A stretch of 64,000 bases of DNA from Limnohabitans sp. 2KL-17 (lineage in GTDB: Bacteria; Pseudomonadota; Gammaproteobacteria; Burkholderiales; Burkholderiaceae_C): positions 1-64,000 of the forward strand of contig NZ_NESK01000010.1 of NCBI RefSeq assembly GCF_003063415.1, read 5' to 3'. Below are positions 9,410-18,771 of this stretch, piece by piece. Under the pieces are notes generated by a model, which was given only the letters and a program-made list of their open reading frames with translations, did no database searches and was not told where the DNA came from. The translations under genes and the position numbers were made by a program. The number at the start of each line of letters is the position of its first letter. The stretch's first letter is position 1.

Positions 9410-10472
9410 AGTAGCCGCCAGCACTGGTGAATACGCTGTGCATATCGGCAGCAACTTACTTAAGTCCCAGCTTGCTCAGTCAGACCAACAGATTGTGCTG
9501 TGTGATGATTTTTTTGCTTCTGCACTGCAGGCGCAAGGTTCAAACCTAATCTGTATACATGCCACTGAATCAGCCAAAAGCCTTGATCAGATGGAGCCCA
9601 TAATTGTTGCGCTACGTCAACTGGGTGCAACCCGCAAGACGCACATCCTAGCCCTGGGCGGTGGGGTGGTGCAGGACATTGCCACGTTTGTAGCCTCTGT
9701 CTACATGCGCGGGCTAAAGTGGCATTACCTGCCCACCACGCTGCTGGGTATGGTGGACTCTTGCATTGGGGGCAAGTCGTCCATTAACGTGGGACCGTAT
9801 AAGAACCTGATTGGTAACTTTTACCCACCTGACAAAATTTATATTGACTTGCAATTTATCAACACGCTCAGTGCCGACCAGCGTGCCGCAGGTTTACTAG
9901 AGGCCGTCAAAATTTGCTTTGCACACACCGGTGAAGCTTTTGACAATTACATAACCCTGCAACCACTGACTGACAGCAGCCCAGATGTGTTTCACCAAGT
10001 CATTCGGCTCGCCTTGGCAACCAAGCGCTGGTTCATCGAGATTGACGAACACGACCACAAAGAGCGGCTCTTGCTGAACTATGGGCACACGTTTGGTCAT
10101 GCGATCGAAGGAGCCTGCGATTTTTTAATACCCCACGGTATTGCCGTCGGCATGGGTATGTTGGCAGCCATAGAGTTTGCACGGTTGAACCATCACTTTG
10201 AAGAAAGTCCCACGCGCGTCGCAGCGCTTTCGACCTATGTGCGTGCGTTGCTTTCAACCGTTACCGACCTACCCACTTGGACCCGGCAAATTGCCTGTGA
10301 TGAATTGATGGACCGCTTTGGCTCTGACAAAAAACACAGCAGCACACACTACTGTGTCATCGTGCCAGATACTGCGGGTTATTTGACCCGTTTGATGGTC
10401 GAAAAAAACGCGGGTAATCGCGCGCTGATTGATTTGGCGTTTCGCAAAGTTTGTTTGGGCAATGCCGCCTGA
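9393..10472 (+). CDS. 3-dehydroquinate synthase-like sugar-phosphate cyclase
   Basis: 359 residues from ATG 9393, which lies 17 bp inside the SDR. By eye every active-site residue I recall for dehydroquinate synthase is kept with the right spacing: GGG 89-91, R106, D122, K128, K137/N138, E170, K173, K211, R225, N229, H232, H236 and H248. One difference from E. coli AroB is HGI (248-250) where AroB has HGE. The family binds NAD and metal and turns a 7-phospho-ulosonate (DAHP) into a carbocycle. Its place in a polysaccharide operon behind a NeuB-like enzyme suggests a specialised paralogue, not the housekeeping aroB. It could still make dehydroquinate itself. Confidence 0.83.
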   Translation: MSDYFKVAASTGEYAVHIGSNLLKSQLAQSDQQIVLCDDFFASALQAQGSNLICIHATESAKSLDQMEPIIVALRQLGATRKTHILALGGGVVQDIATFVASVYMRGLKWHYLPTTLLGMVDSCIGGKSSINVGPYKNLIGNFYPPDKIYIDLQFINTLSADQRAAGLLEAVKICFAHTGEAFDNYITLQPLTDSSPDVFHQVIRLALATKRWFIEIDEHDHKERLLLNYGHTFGHAIEGACDFLIPHGIAVGMGMLAAIEFARLNHHFEESPTRVAALSTYVRALLSTVTDLPTWTRQIACDELMDRFGSDKKHSSTHYCVIVPDTAGYLTRLMVEKNAGNRALIDLAFRKVCLGNAA

Positions 10473-10475
10473 TCA

Positions 10476-11432
10476 ATGGTCATGTGCTCTTTTTTAAGCT
10501 TCAGCCCCAACTTGGCTGTGCGCTTGCGTGCAGCGCAGTGCAACTATGTAGTCACTGGCGCTAATGGATGGCTGGGCAGCGCCACATTAGCAATGCTGCG
10601 CCAGGCGCTGGGCGATGCGTTTGACGCACGGGTGACGGCACTTGGCTCCCGCCACGTGCATCCCGTTCAAGCACTGCTGCAGTGGCAGCCACCCCAGGGT
10701 CAGGCCTTGATCGTTTTCCACTATGCTTTTTTAACCAAGGACAAGGTCAACGGGATTAGCACCAGTGAATACATTGAGCGCAATGCGGCCATCAGCAGCA
10801 AAGTCAGAGGCTGGATTGATGCCGGGCAGGTTCGTGGTGTGGTGCTCCCTTCGTCTGGGGCCGTGTATGACCATCTGCTTCACAAAAACCGCGACCCAGC
10901 AGCGGTTTTGTATGGCAGGCTCAAGTATCAGGATGAGCTTGACTTTACAAACACCTGTGCGGCGTATGACACCAGTGTGGTCATCCCCCGCGTTTTTAAC
11001 CTGTCTGGCCCCTACATCAACAAGTTTGACAGCTACGCGCTGGCCTCCTTTATTCAGCAAGTTTTGCTTGGTAAGCCCATTGCCATTCAGGCTCAAAAAC
11101 CAGTTATACGCTCGTATTACTTTATTGGAGATTTGATTGAGCTATGTGTGCAATTGCTGCTAAATAAAGTTACGCCGGGTACAGTTTGTTTTGACACGGC
11201 GGGCGGTGAAATAGTTGAGCTGGGTGAATTGGCTCAGCGCGTTTCGTCCGTTTTGGTTGAATACAAACCCCAAGCAGTGGTACGGTTGCCCATACAAGAT
11301 GACGCCGTCGCAGACCGCTATGTTGGCAACCGTGAGCAAATCAGTGCGTTGGAAAAAAGCTTGTGTATGCAGCTCAGATCACTTGACCAGCAAATCACTT
11401 TGACTGCGCGGTATATGCAAAGCTTGTTGTAG
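10476..11432 (+). CDS. NAD-dependent epimerase/dehydratase family protein
   Basis: 318 residues; extended SDR with VVTGANGWLGSA (about residues 24-35), SSGAVYD and YGRLK (YxxxK). The C-terminal half is typical substrate-binding sequence (FNLSGPYINKFDSYA). It starts 4 bp after the cyclase gene; a second ATG 6 bp downstream is equally possible and neither has a strong ribosome site. It may be the ketone reductase that follows the thiamine-diphosphate enzyme next door, as YerK does in yersiniose synthesis, or act on the carbocycle. The function is not decided. Confidence 0.75.
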   Translation: MVMCSFLSFSPNLAVRLRAAQCNYVVTGANGWLGSATLAMLRQALGDAFDARVTALGSRHVHPVQALLQWQPPQGQALIVFHYAFLTKDKVNGISTSEYIERNAAISSKVRGWIDAGQVRGVVLPSSGAVYDHLLHKNRDPAAVLYGRLKYQDELDFTNTCAAYDTSVVIPRVFNLSGPYINKFDSYALASFIQQVLLGKPIAIQAQKPVIRSYYFIGDLIELCVQLLLNKVTPGTVCFDTAGGEIVELGELAQRVSSVLVEYKPQAVVRLPIQDDAVADRYVGNREQISALEKSLCMQLRSLDQQITLTARYMQSLL

Positions 11433-11493
11433 CGCCATACCAGCTCAATCATCCGCTCAAACACATAATCAACATTTATTGATAAGGACCAAC

Positions 11494-13266
11494 ATGAAAT
11501 ACAGCGACCTTTTGGCACAGTGGCTCAAAGACATGGGCTATACCCACTGCTTTTATGTGGCCGGTGGCAACATCATGCACATGCTGGCCAGCAGCAACAA
11601 CCACTTTCACATGGTAAGTGTGATACATGAAGTGGCCGCAGGCATTGCTGTTGAGTATTTCAATGAAACCAACGCCGAGGCAAAAGCCTTTGCGTTGGTG
11701 ACTGCTGGACCAGGTTTAACCAATATCGTGACAGCACTGGCGGGTGCCTATCTGGAAAGCCGCGAATTACTGGTTATTGGTGGTCAAGTCAAAACGGCTG
11801 ACCTGAGCCATGGAACGCTGCGCCAGCGTGGTATTCAAGAAATTGACGGCATCAGCATTGCCAAACCGGTGTGTTGCGTAGCAGAGTTGCTTGAGGAACC
11901 CGTTAATTTGGCACGCTTTCGCCAACTCATTCAAGCGGATGCCAGTGGCCGAAAGGGCCCTGTCTTTTTGGAGATGCCGCTTGACGTGCAAGGGCGCACG
12001 GTTGAACGTTCAGTCATGGAGCAGGCATCACCCGAGCCACTGACCGTGCTGACCATGCCGGCTGCCGGTGCAGAAGTAATAGAGCAACTGTCACAAAAAA
12101 TTCGCATGGCTAAGCGACCTGTGCTGCTGCTGGGTGGCGGTGTATCCCGTGAAACCAGCGATTTTCTGCATGATCAATTTGCTGCAATGGGCTTAGCCGT
12201 CATGACCACTTGGAACGGCGCTGACCGCATCGAAGCAGATCATCCCAATTACTTTGGCCGCCCCAACACCTGGGGCCAGCGATATGCCAATATATTGATG
12301 CAACAAAGCGATTTGTTGATTGCGGTTGGCACCCGGCTGGGCATGCAGCAGACCGGCTTTAACTGGCAGCAATTTATTCCAATGGGCGAGGTGGTACAGG
12401 TGGATTGCGATCAGGCCGAACTGTCCAAAGGGCACCCTAATGTGGCTTTGCCAATTTTGGCGGATGCCAACCAGTTTTTGCTAGATCTATCTGCTCAACA
12501 ATTGGGCAAACATGATGCGTGGCTTGGTTATTGCCACCAAGTCAAAGCAGCCGTGCCGCTAATTGAAGCCAACACAACGGGGGACAGCTACTTGTCGCCG
12601 TACCGCTTTGTGGAGGAATTGTCACGGCAATGCGGAGCGGGCGATGTCGTCATCCCTTGCAGCAGTGGCGGTGCATTCACGGTGATGATGCAAGTATTTG
12701 CGCAAAAACGCGGTCAAAAAATAGTAACAAACAAGGGCTTGGCCGCTATGGGTTATGGGCTATCCGGGGCCATTGGTGCTGCCATGGGCAATCCCAATGG
12801 CCGCACCATTTTGGTTGAAGGCGATGGTGGCTTTGCGCAGAACTTGCAGGAGATTGGCACGGTTGCTGTCAACAAACTTAATCTGAAGATTTTTATCTTT
12901 GATGACAATGGTTACGCGTCCATCCGCATGACCCAAAAGAACTACTTTCCAGGCGCGTATATTGGCTGTGATATCAATTCTGGCTTGGGTTTACCCGACT
13001 GGGAGCAACTGTTTAAGGCATACAGGGTGCCTGCTTTGCGCATTAATAAAGGCTTTGAAGCACAAGCTGAGTTCACAGAACTTTTTAACGCTGATGGGCC
13101 GGCAGCCTTCTTCGTCACTATTGATCCTGAGCAAAGCTATTTCCCAAAAATCATGAGCCGGGTAACCGACAGCGGCACTATGGAATCGAATCCACTCCAC
13201 AAAATGTCACCGGATTTACCGGTGGAGATCCAACAACTTTTGTCAATGCCTGCTGTCTTAATGTAA
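11494..13266 (+). CDS. Thiamine-diphosphate enzyme, acetolactate synthase-like (YerE-like candidate)
   Basis: 590 residues. The N-terminal ThDP domain has the activating Glu46 in HEVAAGIAVEYF. The C-terminal domain has the ThDP motif EGDGG (Asp444) with Asn472 in DDNGY, 28 residues later. The size and order match acetohydroxyacid-synthase-type enzymes. Because rfbF, rfbG and rfbH lie upstream, the best analogy is YerE, which adds a two-carbon unit from pyruvate to CDP-4-keto-3,6-dideoxyglucose. A role in housekeeping branched-chain amino-acid synthesis is unlikely here, as no small subunit is present. I chose ATG 11494 because a ribosome site (aagga) sits 5 bp upstream. It is followed by a 168-bp AT-rich gap. 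Confidence 0.8.
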   Translation: MKYSDLLAQWLKDMGYTHCFYVAGGNIMHMLASSNNHFHMVSVIHEVAAGIAVEYFNETNAEAKAFALVTAGPGLTNIVTALAGAYLESRELLVIGGQVKTADLSHGTLRQRGIQEIDGISIAKPVCCVAELLEEPVNLARFRQLIQADASGRKGPVFLEMPLDVQGRTVERSVMEQASPEPLTVLTMPAAGAEVIEQLSQKIRMAKRPVLLLGGGVSRETSDFLHDQFAAMGLAVMTTWNGADRIEADHPNYFGRPNTWGQRYANILMQQSDLLIAVGTRLGMQQTGFNWQQFIPMGEVVQVDCDQAELSKGHPNVALPILADANQFLLDLSAQQLGKHDAWLGYCHQVKAAVPLIEANTTGDSYLSPYRFVEELSRQCGAGDVVIPCSSGGAFTVMMQVFAQKRGQKIVTNKGLAAMGYGLSGAIGAAMGNPNGRTILVEGDGGFAQNLQEIGTVAVNKLNLKIFIFDDNGYASIRMTQKNYFPGAYIGCDINSGLGLPDWEQLFKAYRVPALRINKGFEAQAEFTELFNADGPAAFFVTIDPEQSYFPKIMSRVTDSGTMESNPLHKMSPDLPVEIQQLLSMPAVLM

Positions 13267-13434
13267 GTATCCATACTTCCTGTTATCGACTATTAGATAA
13301 GATAATTGTTATCGTTACCTAAAATTCAAAATATTCTCATCGCAGATCACAATTTAACGATAAAAATAGCTGCATTCATATCGTAATTTGCAATTTCTTT
13401 GAAATATTCATGATTCGACTATAAATTAATACTC

Positions 13435-14298
13435 ATGCAAAAACACTTCACATTACTTTTGCCGGTATACAATGAAGAAAATAGAATTGAACGCCTGATA
13501 GACTACTATTCTGATTATGGTCATATTATTGTCATTGACAATTTTAGCAATGACTCTACGTTAACTCGAGCTAAAGAACGAGGTTGCACGGTTGTTCAAA
13601 TCGCAAATAATGGATCACTTCAATCAGCCGAATGGGTGCGACAAGCATTAATTATCTCGCCTACGCAGTATGTACTCGTATTGTCGAGCAGTGAGTTCAT
13701 TCCTCCAGCTACGCTCAAAGTATGCAGTGAAGTGGCCCGTACAAAGTCACACAACATGGTTTCTACTTCTGTAGTGTCCTATACCTGCGGTTCAAACATC
13801 CAGTTATGGGATGCCTTGATTAAGCCTGTCGGGCGTCGCATTGAGAGATTTTATAACCGTGACGAATTAGACTTTGATAGTATTTTTATTCACGCACCTT
13901 TTAAGACAAAGCGTGGTGGCGACATACTCTATTTGCCAAACGATCCTCAACACACCATTGTTCATTTACGTGATAGCGATTTAAAAAGTTTAACACACAA
14001 ACACTTGAACTACGCGGCAGTTGAAGCAAATCAAATAATAAATGGGGGCTTACGATTTACGTTGAGAAGTGTTTTCAAGAGGTGCTTAAGTGATTTAATC
14101 CGCTACCAAAGACTAGACTCGTCAGCAAAAGGACTAGTCGCATCTCGCGAGCTATGGGCACGTGTGATGCTGCATTTCTCAATCTACTTTTTAGTTCGTG
14201 AAGGTCAGGATGGATATGGTATCGATTACTCGCGAAAGCGCTCAACACAACTTTGGGAATCGCTTGTCGATACTGCACGTATCTCGGAAAGAAAATAG
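13435..14298 (+). CDS. Family 2 glycosyltransferase
   Basis: A 287-residue GT-A protein. The start LLLPVYNEENRIERLID is the usual GT2 opening, followed by IIVIDNFSNDST and ERG. The DxD equivalent is unclear; VLSSSEFIP occupies that place, which is unusual. It presumably adds one sugar of the repeat unit at the inner membrane. An AT-rich leader (13267-13434) could hold an internal promoter. Its stop shares one base with the GTG start of the flippase. Confidence 0.7.
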   Translation: MQKHFTLLLPVYNEENRIERLIDYYSDYGHIIVIDNFSNDSTLTRAKERGCTVVQIANNGSLQSAEWVRQALIISPTQYVLVLSSSEFIPPATLKVCSEVARTKSHNMVSTSVVSYTCGSNIQLWDALIKPVGRRIERFYNRDELDFDSIFIHAPFKTKRGGDILYLPNDPQHTIVHLRDSDLKSLTHKHLNYAAVEANQIINGGLRFTLRSVFKRCLSDLIRYQRLDSSAKGLVASRELWARVMLHFSIYFLVREGQDGYGIDYSRKRSTQLWESLVDTARISERK

Positions 14299-15527
14299 TG
14301 AGAACGTTCACCATTGTTACTGGTGCTAGAGTCGCATTAGTCATGTTGCAACTTTATTACATCAAAATATACACAAATATATTATCGCTTTCAGAGCTTG
14401 GCCATTACGCTTACTGGATTACAGTAGCATACTTTTTTAGCGCATTTGTATTTGTACCATTCGACAATTACCAACAATCACGCATTTATATATGGAAGAA
14501 AAACGGAGTCTCGCTTCGCTCGGCAATTCAATTTAATCTTATCCTTTTGTTTGGATGCGCATTAATAATAGCAATTGTGGCTATTCTAACGCTGATCTTT
14601 TTTTCATTGCATATCGCTTTGGCATTAACTATTAGTCTATTCTATGGCTTAGTATTGCATGTTTCGAATGCATCGAGAAATCTCGCCAACAATCTTAATT
14701 ACAGGTCAATGGCAGCATCCTTTCTAATCATTGACAGTCTTCTAAAGATAATTATTTTAATTATCTTGCAGCGATTTGTTGTTATCGATGGAATTATTTT
14801 AATCGCAAGCGCAACACTTGCAATACTTTTATCATCGGCTATCTCCCTAGGACTCATGTTGCGTGGGGGTGTTTTTTTTGCGGGAACAACTGAAACTATA
14901 AATATAAAGGAAGTATTCGAGTTCAGTTATCCAATCTCGATTTCTGCGATATTGAATTGGCTTCAACTTCAAGGTTATAAACTTGTACTCGTACCGTTTG
15001 GCGCTGCAGAAGCTGTTGGAATATTTTCGACAGTGTCAAGTATCGGGGCGGCCTGCATGGCCTCCGCTGGATCCATATATGCGCAAATGAAAACGCCTGA
15101 GATATATCGATCGAATGGGAGATCAATTAATGCTTACCTGGGTGGCGTTGTCGCTCTTATAGTTGTAGTCGCTCTTTGTGGCTGGTTGTTCTCAGGACTT
15201 ATCATAAGTCTGCTTACCACTAAAAACCTAACTGTGTATGCTAATTTATTGGTATTCGGAATTCTTGTAGAGGGTGGTAATTTGATTTTAGGTGCCATGG
15301 GGATTGCACATTCACTCAACCGATCAACTAGTCTTTTTATCGGAATTGGCAGTATCGGACTTTTCAGTTGCATAGTTGCTTTTGCTGTTTTATTCAATTG
15401 GTTAAATGTCATGAACATTGGATACCCATTACTATTTTCTCAGATCGCAACTGGATTATGCATGTGGAATATGATGAAGCGAAGCGGTTGGATGCCGCAA
15501 CCTAAACAGTCGAAAATAGATGTCTAA
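14298..15527 (+). CDS. wzx: Oligosaccharide flippase, Wzx-like
   Basis: 409 residues, highly hydrophobic with about 12 predicted membrane segments, in the style of the polysaccharide translocase (MATE-like) family: TGARVALVMLQLYY at the N-terminus and SYPISISAILNWLQLQGYK in the middle. The likely role is moving undecaprenyl-linked repeat units across the inner membrane. The start is GTG 14298 (TAGTG with the previous stop). It overlaps the next gene by 8 bp. Wzx proteins diverge strongly, so the assignment leans on topology and context. Confidence 0.75.
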   Translation: MRTFTIVTGARVALVMLQLYYIKIYTNILSLSELGHYAYWITVAYFFSAFVFVPFDNYQQSRIYIWKKNGVSLRSAIQFNLILLFGCALIIAIVAILTLIFFSLHIALALTISLFYGLVLHVSNASRNLANNLNYRSMAASFLIIDSLLKIIILIILQRFVVIDGIILIASATLAILLSSAISLGLMLRGGVFFAGTTETINIKEVFEFSYPISISAILNWLQLQGYKLVLVPFGAAEAVGIFSTVSSIGAACMASAGSIYAQMKTPEIYRSNGRSINAYLGGVVALIVVVALCGWLFSGLIISLLTTKNLTVYANLLVFGILVEGGNLILGAMGIAHSLNRSTSLFIGIGSIGLFSCIVAFAVLFNWLNVMNIGYPLLFSQIATGLCMWNMMKRSGWMPQPKQSKIDV

Positions 15528-16311
15528 AAAACTAATCTCCGTTATCACTATCGTACGCAATGATGCTGCAGGTTTGGAACGTACTTTGCGAAGTGTAATA
15601 GCACAGAATTCGCCCGAGATCGAACACATCGTTGTAGATGGTGCATCGTCAGATGGTACAGTTGACGTCATTCGAGCTCATGCAAACCACGTCAACAGGT
15701 GGGTATCAGAAAGTGATAAGGGTATCTATGACGCAATGAATAAGGGAATTGCGCTGGCCCAAGGCGCCTGGATCTGTATGCTAAATGCAGGAGATGTCTT
15801 TGAACCCAAGATTTTAACTCGCGTTATCGAAGAGATAACGCACTGTGATTCTATTTCCATCCTTTATGGCGATGCCTACTACTATTACCCTGATCTGAGA
15901 CAACGACGTCTGGTGCAAGCTTGCAGCGAACGGCTTTACACAGGCATGAGCATCTGCCACCAAGCGGTATTTATTCCTGCTGCTATTTACGCAAACTATG
16001 GCTTATACAATCGAACATACAGTTTCGCCGCCGATTTTCACTTTTTGCTTAGACTCGCAATGTCAGGAGAAAACTTTGTCCACATGCCCTTCGCCGTGGC
16101 TACATTTTTCGCTGGCGGCACTAGTGATATCTGCGTGCTTGGCTCGCGCTTTGAAAGTATTCGAATTTTGTGGAGACTTAAAAGTCCACGTGCCTTAAAA
16201 GGTACGTTACGTTACATATACGAAGTACTTCAGCAGTACGCCTATATGACTCTAGTGTGGGCGCTTGGTCAGAAACTGGCGGCCCGTCTGCGTGCACGTC
16301 GTATCCGTTAA
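15520..16311 (+). CDS. Family 2 glycosyltransferase (WcaA/WcaE-like)
   Basis: 263 residues. SVITIVRNDAAGLERTLRSV opens the GT-A domain. IEHIVVDGASSDGT and SEKDxGIYDAMNKG-type sequence (WVSESDKGIYDAMNKGI) are typical of colanic-acid-style transferases. MLNAGD stands for the metal-binding DxD-like turn. Its position between flippase and another GT indicates a role in building the repeat unit. The sugar specificity is not readable. Confidence 0.82.
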   Translation: MSKKLISVITIVRNDAAGLERTLRSVIAQNSPEIEHIVVDGASSDGTVDVIRAHANHVNRWVSESDKGIYDAMNKGIALAQGAWICMLNAGDVFEPKILTRVIEEITHCDSISILYGDAYYYYPDLRQRRLVQACSERLYTGMSICHQAVFIPAAIYANYGLYNRTYSFAADFHFLLRLAMSGENFVHMPFAVATFFAGGTSDICVLGSRFESIRILWRLKSPRALKGTLRYIYEVLQQYAYMTLVWALGQKLAARLRARRIR

Positions 16312-16322
16312 AAAAACCACAT

Positions 16323-17252
16323 ATGAAACTTTCGCTAGTTGTTCCCGTAGTAAGACCCGAAGCCCACCTTGGTAAGCTGTTTGACACCCTCATTAAGTCG
16401 TGCAAAAGTGCCAAGAATATCGAACTGATAGTAGTCAACCAATCTGGTACAAGCATAAGGTCGATGTGCGGTGGACTACCAATGGACGTTCGAGAAGTCA
16501 TGACGCAAACGATCATACCAGCAGCTAACGCTCGAAATCTTGGTGCGCTGGAAGCAGTGGGTGAATTCTTGTTCTTCCTTGATGACGATGCGCTCCTAAT
16601 TGCTGAGCCTCAAGAATTTTGTAGATTAATTGAAGAACTTACTCCACAGCTCGCTGCGGCTGTATGTCACCGAGGCGAACTAATCGACGGGACCTACCTA
16701 TCACACTGGCCGACGGGAGTTACTCGTATAACAGTTCAAAACTTCAGTGCTTTCTGTATCGAGTGGAACTTTATCGTACGCAGAGAGTTATTTTTCTCAA
16801 GTGGGGCTTTCCCGGAAATTGGTACAGGCTCACAGCATGCGGCGCTTTCTGGTGAGATATTCGTTCTTGCGGCTCGTTTACTTGGGTGTGGCCACTCTCT
16901 GAATACCATCAACTTTATAAGAGTAGCACACCCTAGTCTTTTGAAGCCTAGAAACACAGCTACTAATTTGCTCGGATACTACTACGGTTCAGGATATGCC
17001 GTCGGTATTAGCTTTAATTACTTTTCCCTATGGGCTAAAATTTATTGGATTACACGTGTTGCGGTGGCTGCAATTTTCGATTCTACTCATCGGTATCGAA
17101 CTTACAAAGATTGTATTAAACCTGAACTGGCCGGGTTAAGAGTCAAGCTGAGTCGGGCCCGCCTCGTTGGATTTGCGGATGGACTTTTTGGTAGAGAAGT
17201 CAAACAGCATAATTGGCTCTCCTCCATGGTTGCAAATGGAAAAAAACTTTGA
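16323..17252 (+). CDS. Glycosyltransferase, GT-A/family 2-like
   Basis: 309 residues. KLSLVVPVVRPEAHLGKLF opens a GT-A fold and FLFFLDDDALLI (around residue 85) carries the acidic metal-binding motif. The second half (FPEIGTGSQHAALSGEIF) resembles acceptor-side sequence of family 2 enzymes. I chose ATG 16323, 11 bp after the previous stop. Donor and acceptor are unknown. Confidence 0.75.
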   Translation: MKLSLVVPVVRPEAHLGKLFDTLIKSCKSAKNIELIVVNQSGTSIRSMCGGLPMDVREVMTQTIIPAANARNLGALEAVGEFLFFLDDDALLIAEPQEFCRLIEELTPQLAAAVCHRGELIDGTYLSHWPTGVTRITVQNFSAFCIEWNFIVRRELFFSSGAFPEIGTGSQHAALSGEIFVLAARLLGCGHSLNTINFIRVAHPSLLKPRNTATNLLGYYYGSGYAVGISFNYFSLWAKIYWITRVAVAAIFDSTHRYRTYKDCIKPELAGLRVKLSRARLVGFADGLFGREVKQHNWLSSMVANGKKL

Positions 17253-17267
17253 TCGATGATTGCTTTA

Positions 17268-17283
17268 TGAATGAATGAATGAA
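17268..17283. repeat. Short tandem repeat (ATGA)4
   Basis: Four perfect ATGA units lie in the gap between a glycosyltransferase and the Wzy-like polymerase gene. Tetranucleotide tracts can slip, but four copies is short and the tract is outside any assigned reading frame. Confidence 0.6.
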
Positions 17284-17379
17284 TATTTTTTGTTCTGATT
17301 TGTCTCTCCAGTCAGCATTCTAGGACTTTTTTTCTTAGTATCAACTCCAACCAAATATGCAATATCGGTATTTTATTCA

Positions 17380-18771
17380 GTGCATCAACCGGTTCGACAT
17401 AATTTTATTAATCTGTTAATCAAAACTATGATACTTATTTTATTCCGAATAGCAGTTTTCTTTGCTCTAATGTTCCTAGTTCTTGGCTTCGCTAGAGGAA
17501 GGAGATCAACAAACCCTTTGTTTCTATATTTATCATTCTCAACGTTAATTTATTCGGCATACGCTTTCTCTGGGGCTGAATTCAATACTGGAATATCCAT
17601 GTTAGGCGAGATCTATTTTTTGCTCGCCGTCACCATGGCATGCTTTGGCTACCGACTTACGGCGGATCGTTCCGAGTGTAAGTTTAGTAACGTTGGCGGG
17701 CTAGACAATGGATTCCTTGTCAATATTGTCAAAGCGCTAATGATTCCTATGCTGCTGGCTCTGGCTATTCTCATATTTAGCTTGACCGATGGGAATCTGT
17801 TATCATTGTTCGACCTTTCGAGCGGAAACGCAATGAAATGGTTGCGAATTACAGAACGCAATTTAATCGTCTATGTTTCTGAAGCACTTTTTTCGGCTTT
17901 AATCGGAATCTTGTTGCCGGCATCGGTTCTGTTACTAGCTCAGAAACGCAAGAGTGCATTTACTGTCTCTATGATCGCCTATACTCTTTATCTGTTGTCA
18001 ACGGGATCACGTTCACCAGTGGTCGGTGTTGTATTAATGTTGATCGCGCCTATCGTGGAATTTAGACGGAGAGGAATTTACAGTGTTGCAATTCGCCGTA
18101 TTTTTTTTGGTGTAATAGTTTCGGTACTGTTACTTTTTACGGCAGTTTCGTTAAGTAGGGATCAGATCGAGGATAACAGCGATCAAATGCTAGAGGCGGT
18201 TTTCAACGCTAAGCGACTTGGCTTCATTGCAGAAGAGAAGCTTTTACCCAATTTTCTTCAACTACCTGTGAACATTGTCACTATTTACTTTGCCTCCACT
18301 TTTAATAACTATCTTATTGCATATGAAGAATCTGCTACTATGGAAAAATCCTGGGGTTATCGTTTGTTTTACACTGAGTACAAGGCCCTAGGTGTTCTCA
18401 TTCCAATGGAACAAAGTCGCGCTGAGATGATTCTGTTTGATAACACGGAGAAACTCAGGTCGATATCACCCACTGGTGACCAATGGGGAATGAGCTTGGG
18501 GACTCTTGTTCTGGAGTTTGGCGCATATTTTGCTCTGGTTGTTAGTTTTCTGCAGGGTATTCTAATGGGATGGCTAGTAAAATTGTCGCGAAATATGGAA
18601 AATAACCGGCGCGTTGTAATTGAGTCATTCCTCATTCCTGTTGCAATCTCGGCAGCATTAGTACATCCACTCATGTCCTTTTCTACGCATATTCAGCTAG
18701 CCATACTGCTCATAATTGCGCTGAAAGGTTCCCGGTTGTACAAAGGCACAGTGGTTAAAGGACATATATAG
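17380..18771 (+). CDS. O-antigen polymerase-like membrane protein (Wzy candidate)
   Basis: 463 residues (447 if it starts at the second Met, 17428), with about 11-12 hydrophobic segments and a longer periplasmic-type loop around residues 255-360 containing SRDQIEDNSDQM. This topology and the position after flippase and transferases fit a Wzy polymerase that joins repeat units in the periplasm. Wzy proteins share little sequence, so no motif proves it. It is preceded by a 127-bp AT-rich gap containing an ATGA repeat. Confidence 0.65.
   Translation: MHQPVRHNFINLLIKTMILILFRIAVFFALMFLVLGFARGRRSTNPLFLYLSFSTLIYSAYAFSGAEFNTGISMLGEIYFLLAVTMACFGYRLTADRSECKFSNVGGLDNGFLVNIVKALMIPMLLALAILIFSLTDGNLLSLFDLSSGNAMKWLRITERNLIVYVSEALFSALIGILLPASVLLLAQKRKSAFTVSMIAYTLYLLSTGSRSPVVGVVLMLIAPIVEFRRRGIYSVAIRRIFFGVIVSVLLLFTAVSLSRDQIEDNSDQMLEAVFNAKRLGFIAEEKLLPNFLQLPVNIVTIYFASTFNNYLIAYEESATMEKSWGYRLFYTEYKALGVLIPMEQSRAEMILFDNTEKLRSISPTGDQWGMSLGTLVLEFGAYFALVVSFLQGILMGWLVKLSRNMENNRRVVIESFLIPVAISAALVHPLMSFSTHIQLAILLIIALKGSRLYKGTVVKGHI

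Noticed and set aside
9393-10472. Housekeeping aroB
   Set aside because: The location inside a polysaccharide operon, lack of aroK next to it and HGI instead of HGE favour a specialised paralogue, though the active site would allow the normal reaction.
11494-13266. Acetolactate synthase large subunit for branched-chain amino acids
   Set aside because: No ilvN or ilvC beside it, and the surrounding genes are all nucleotide-sugar enzymes.
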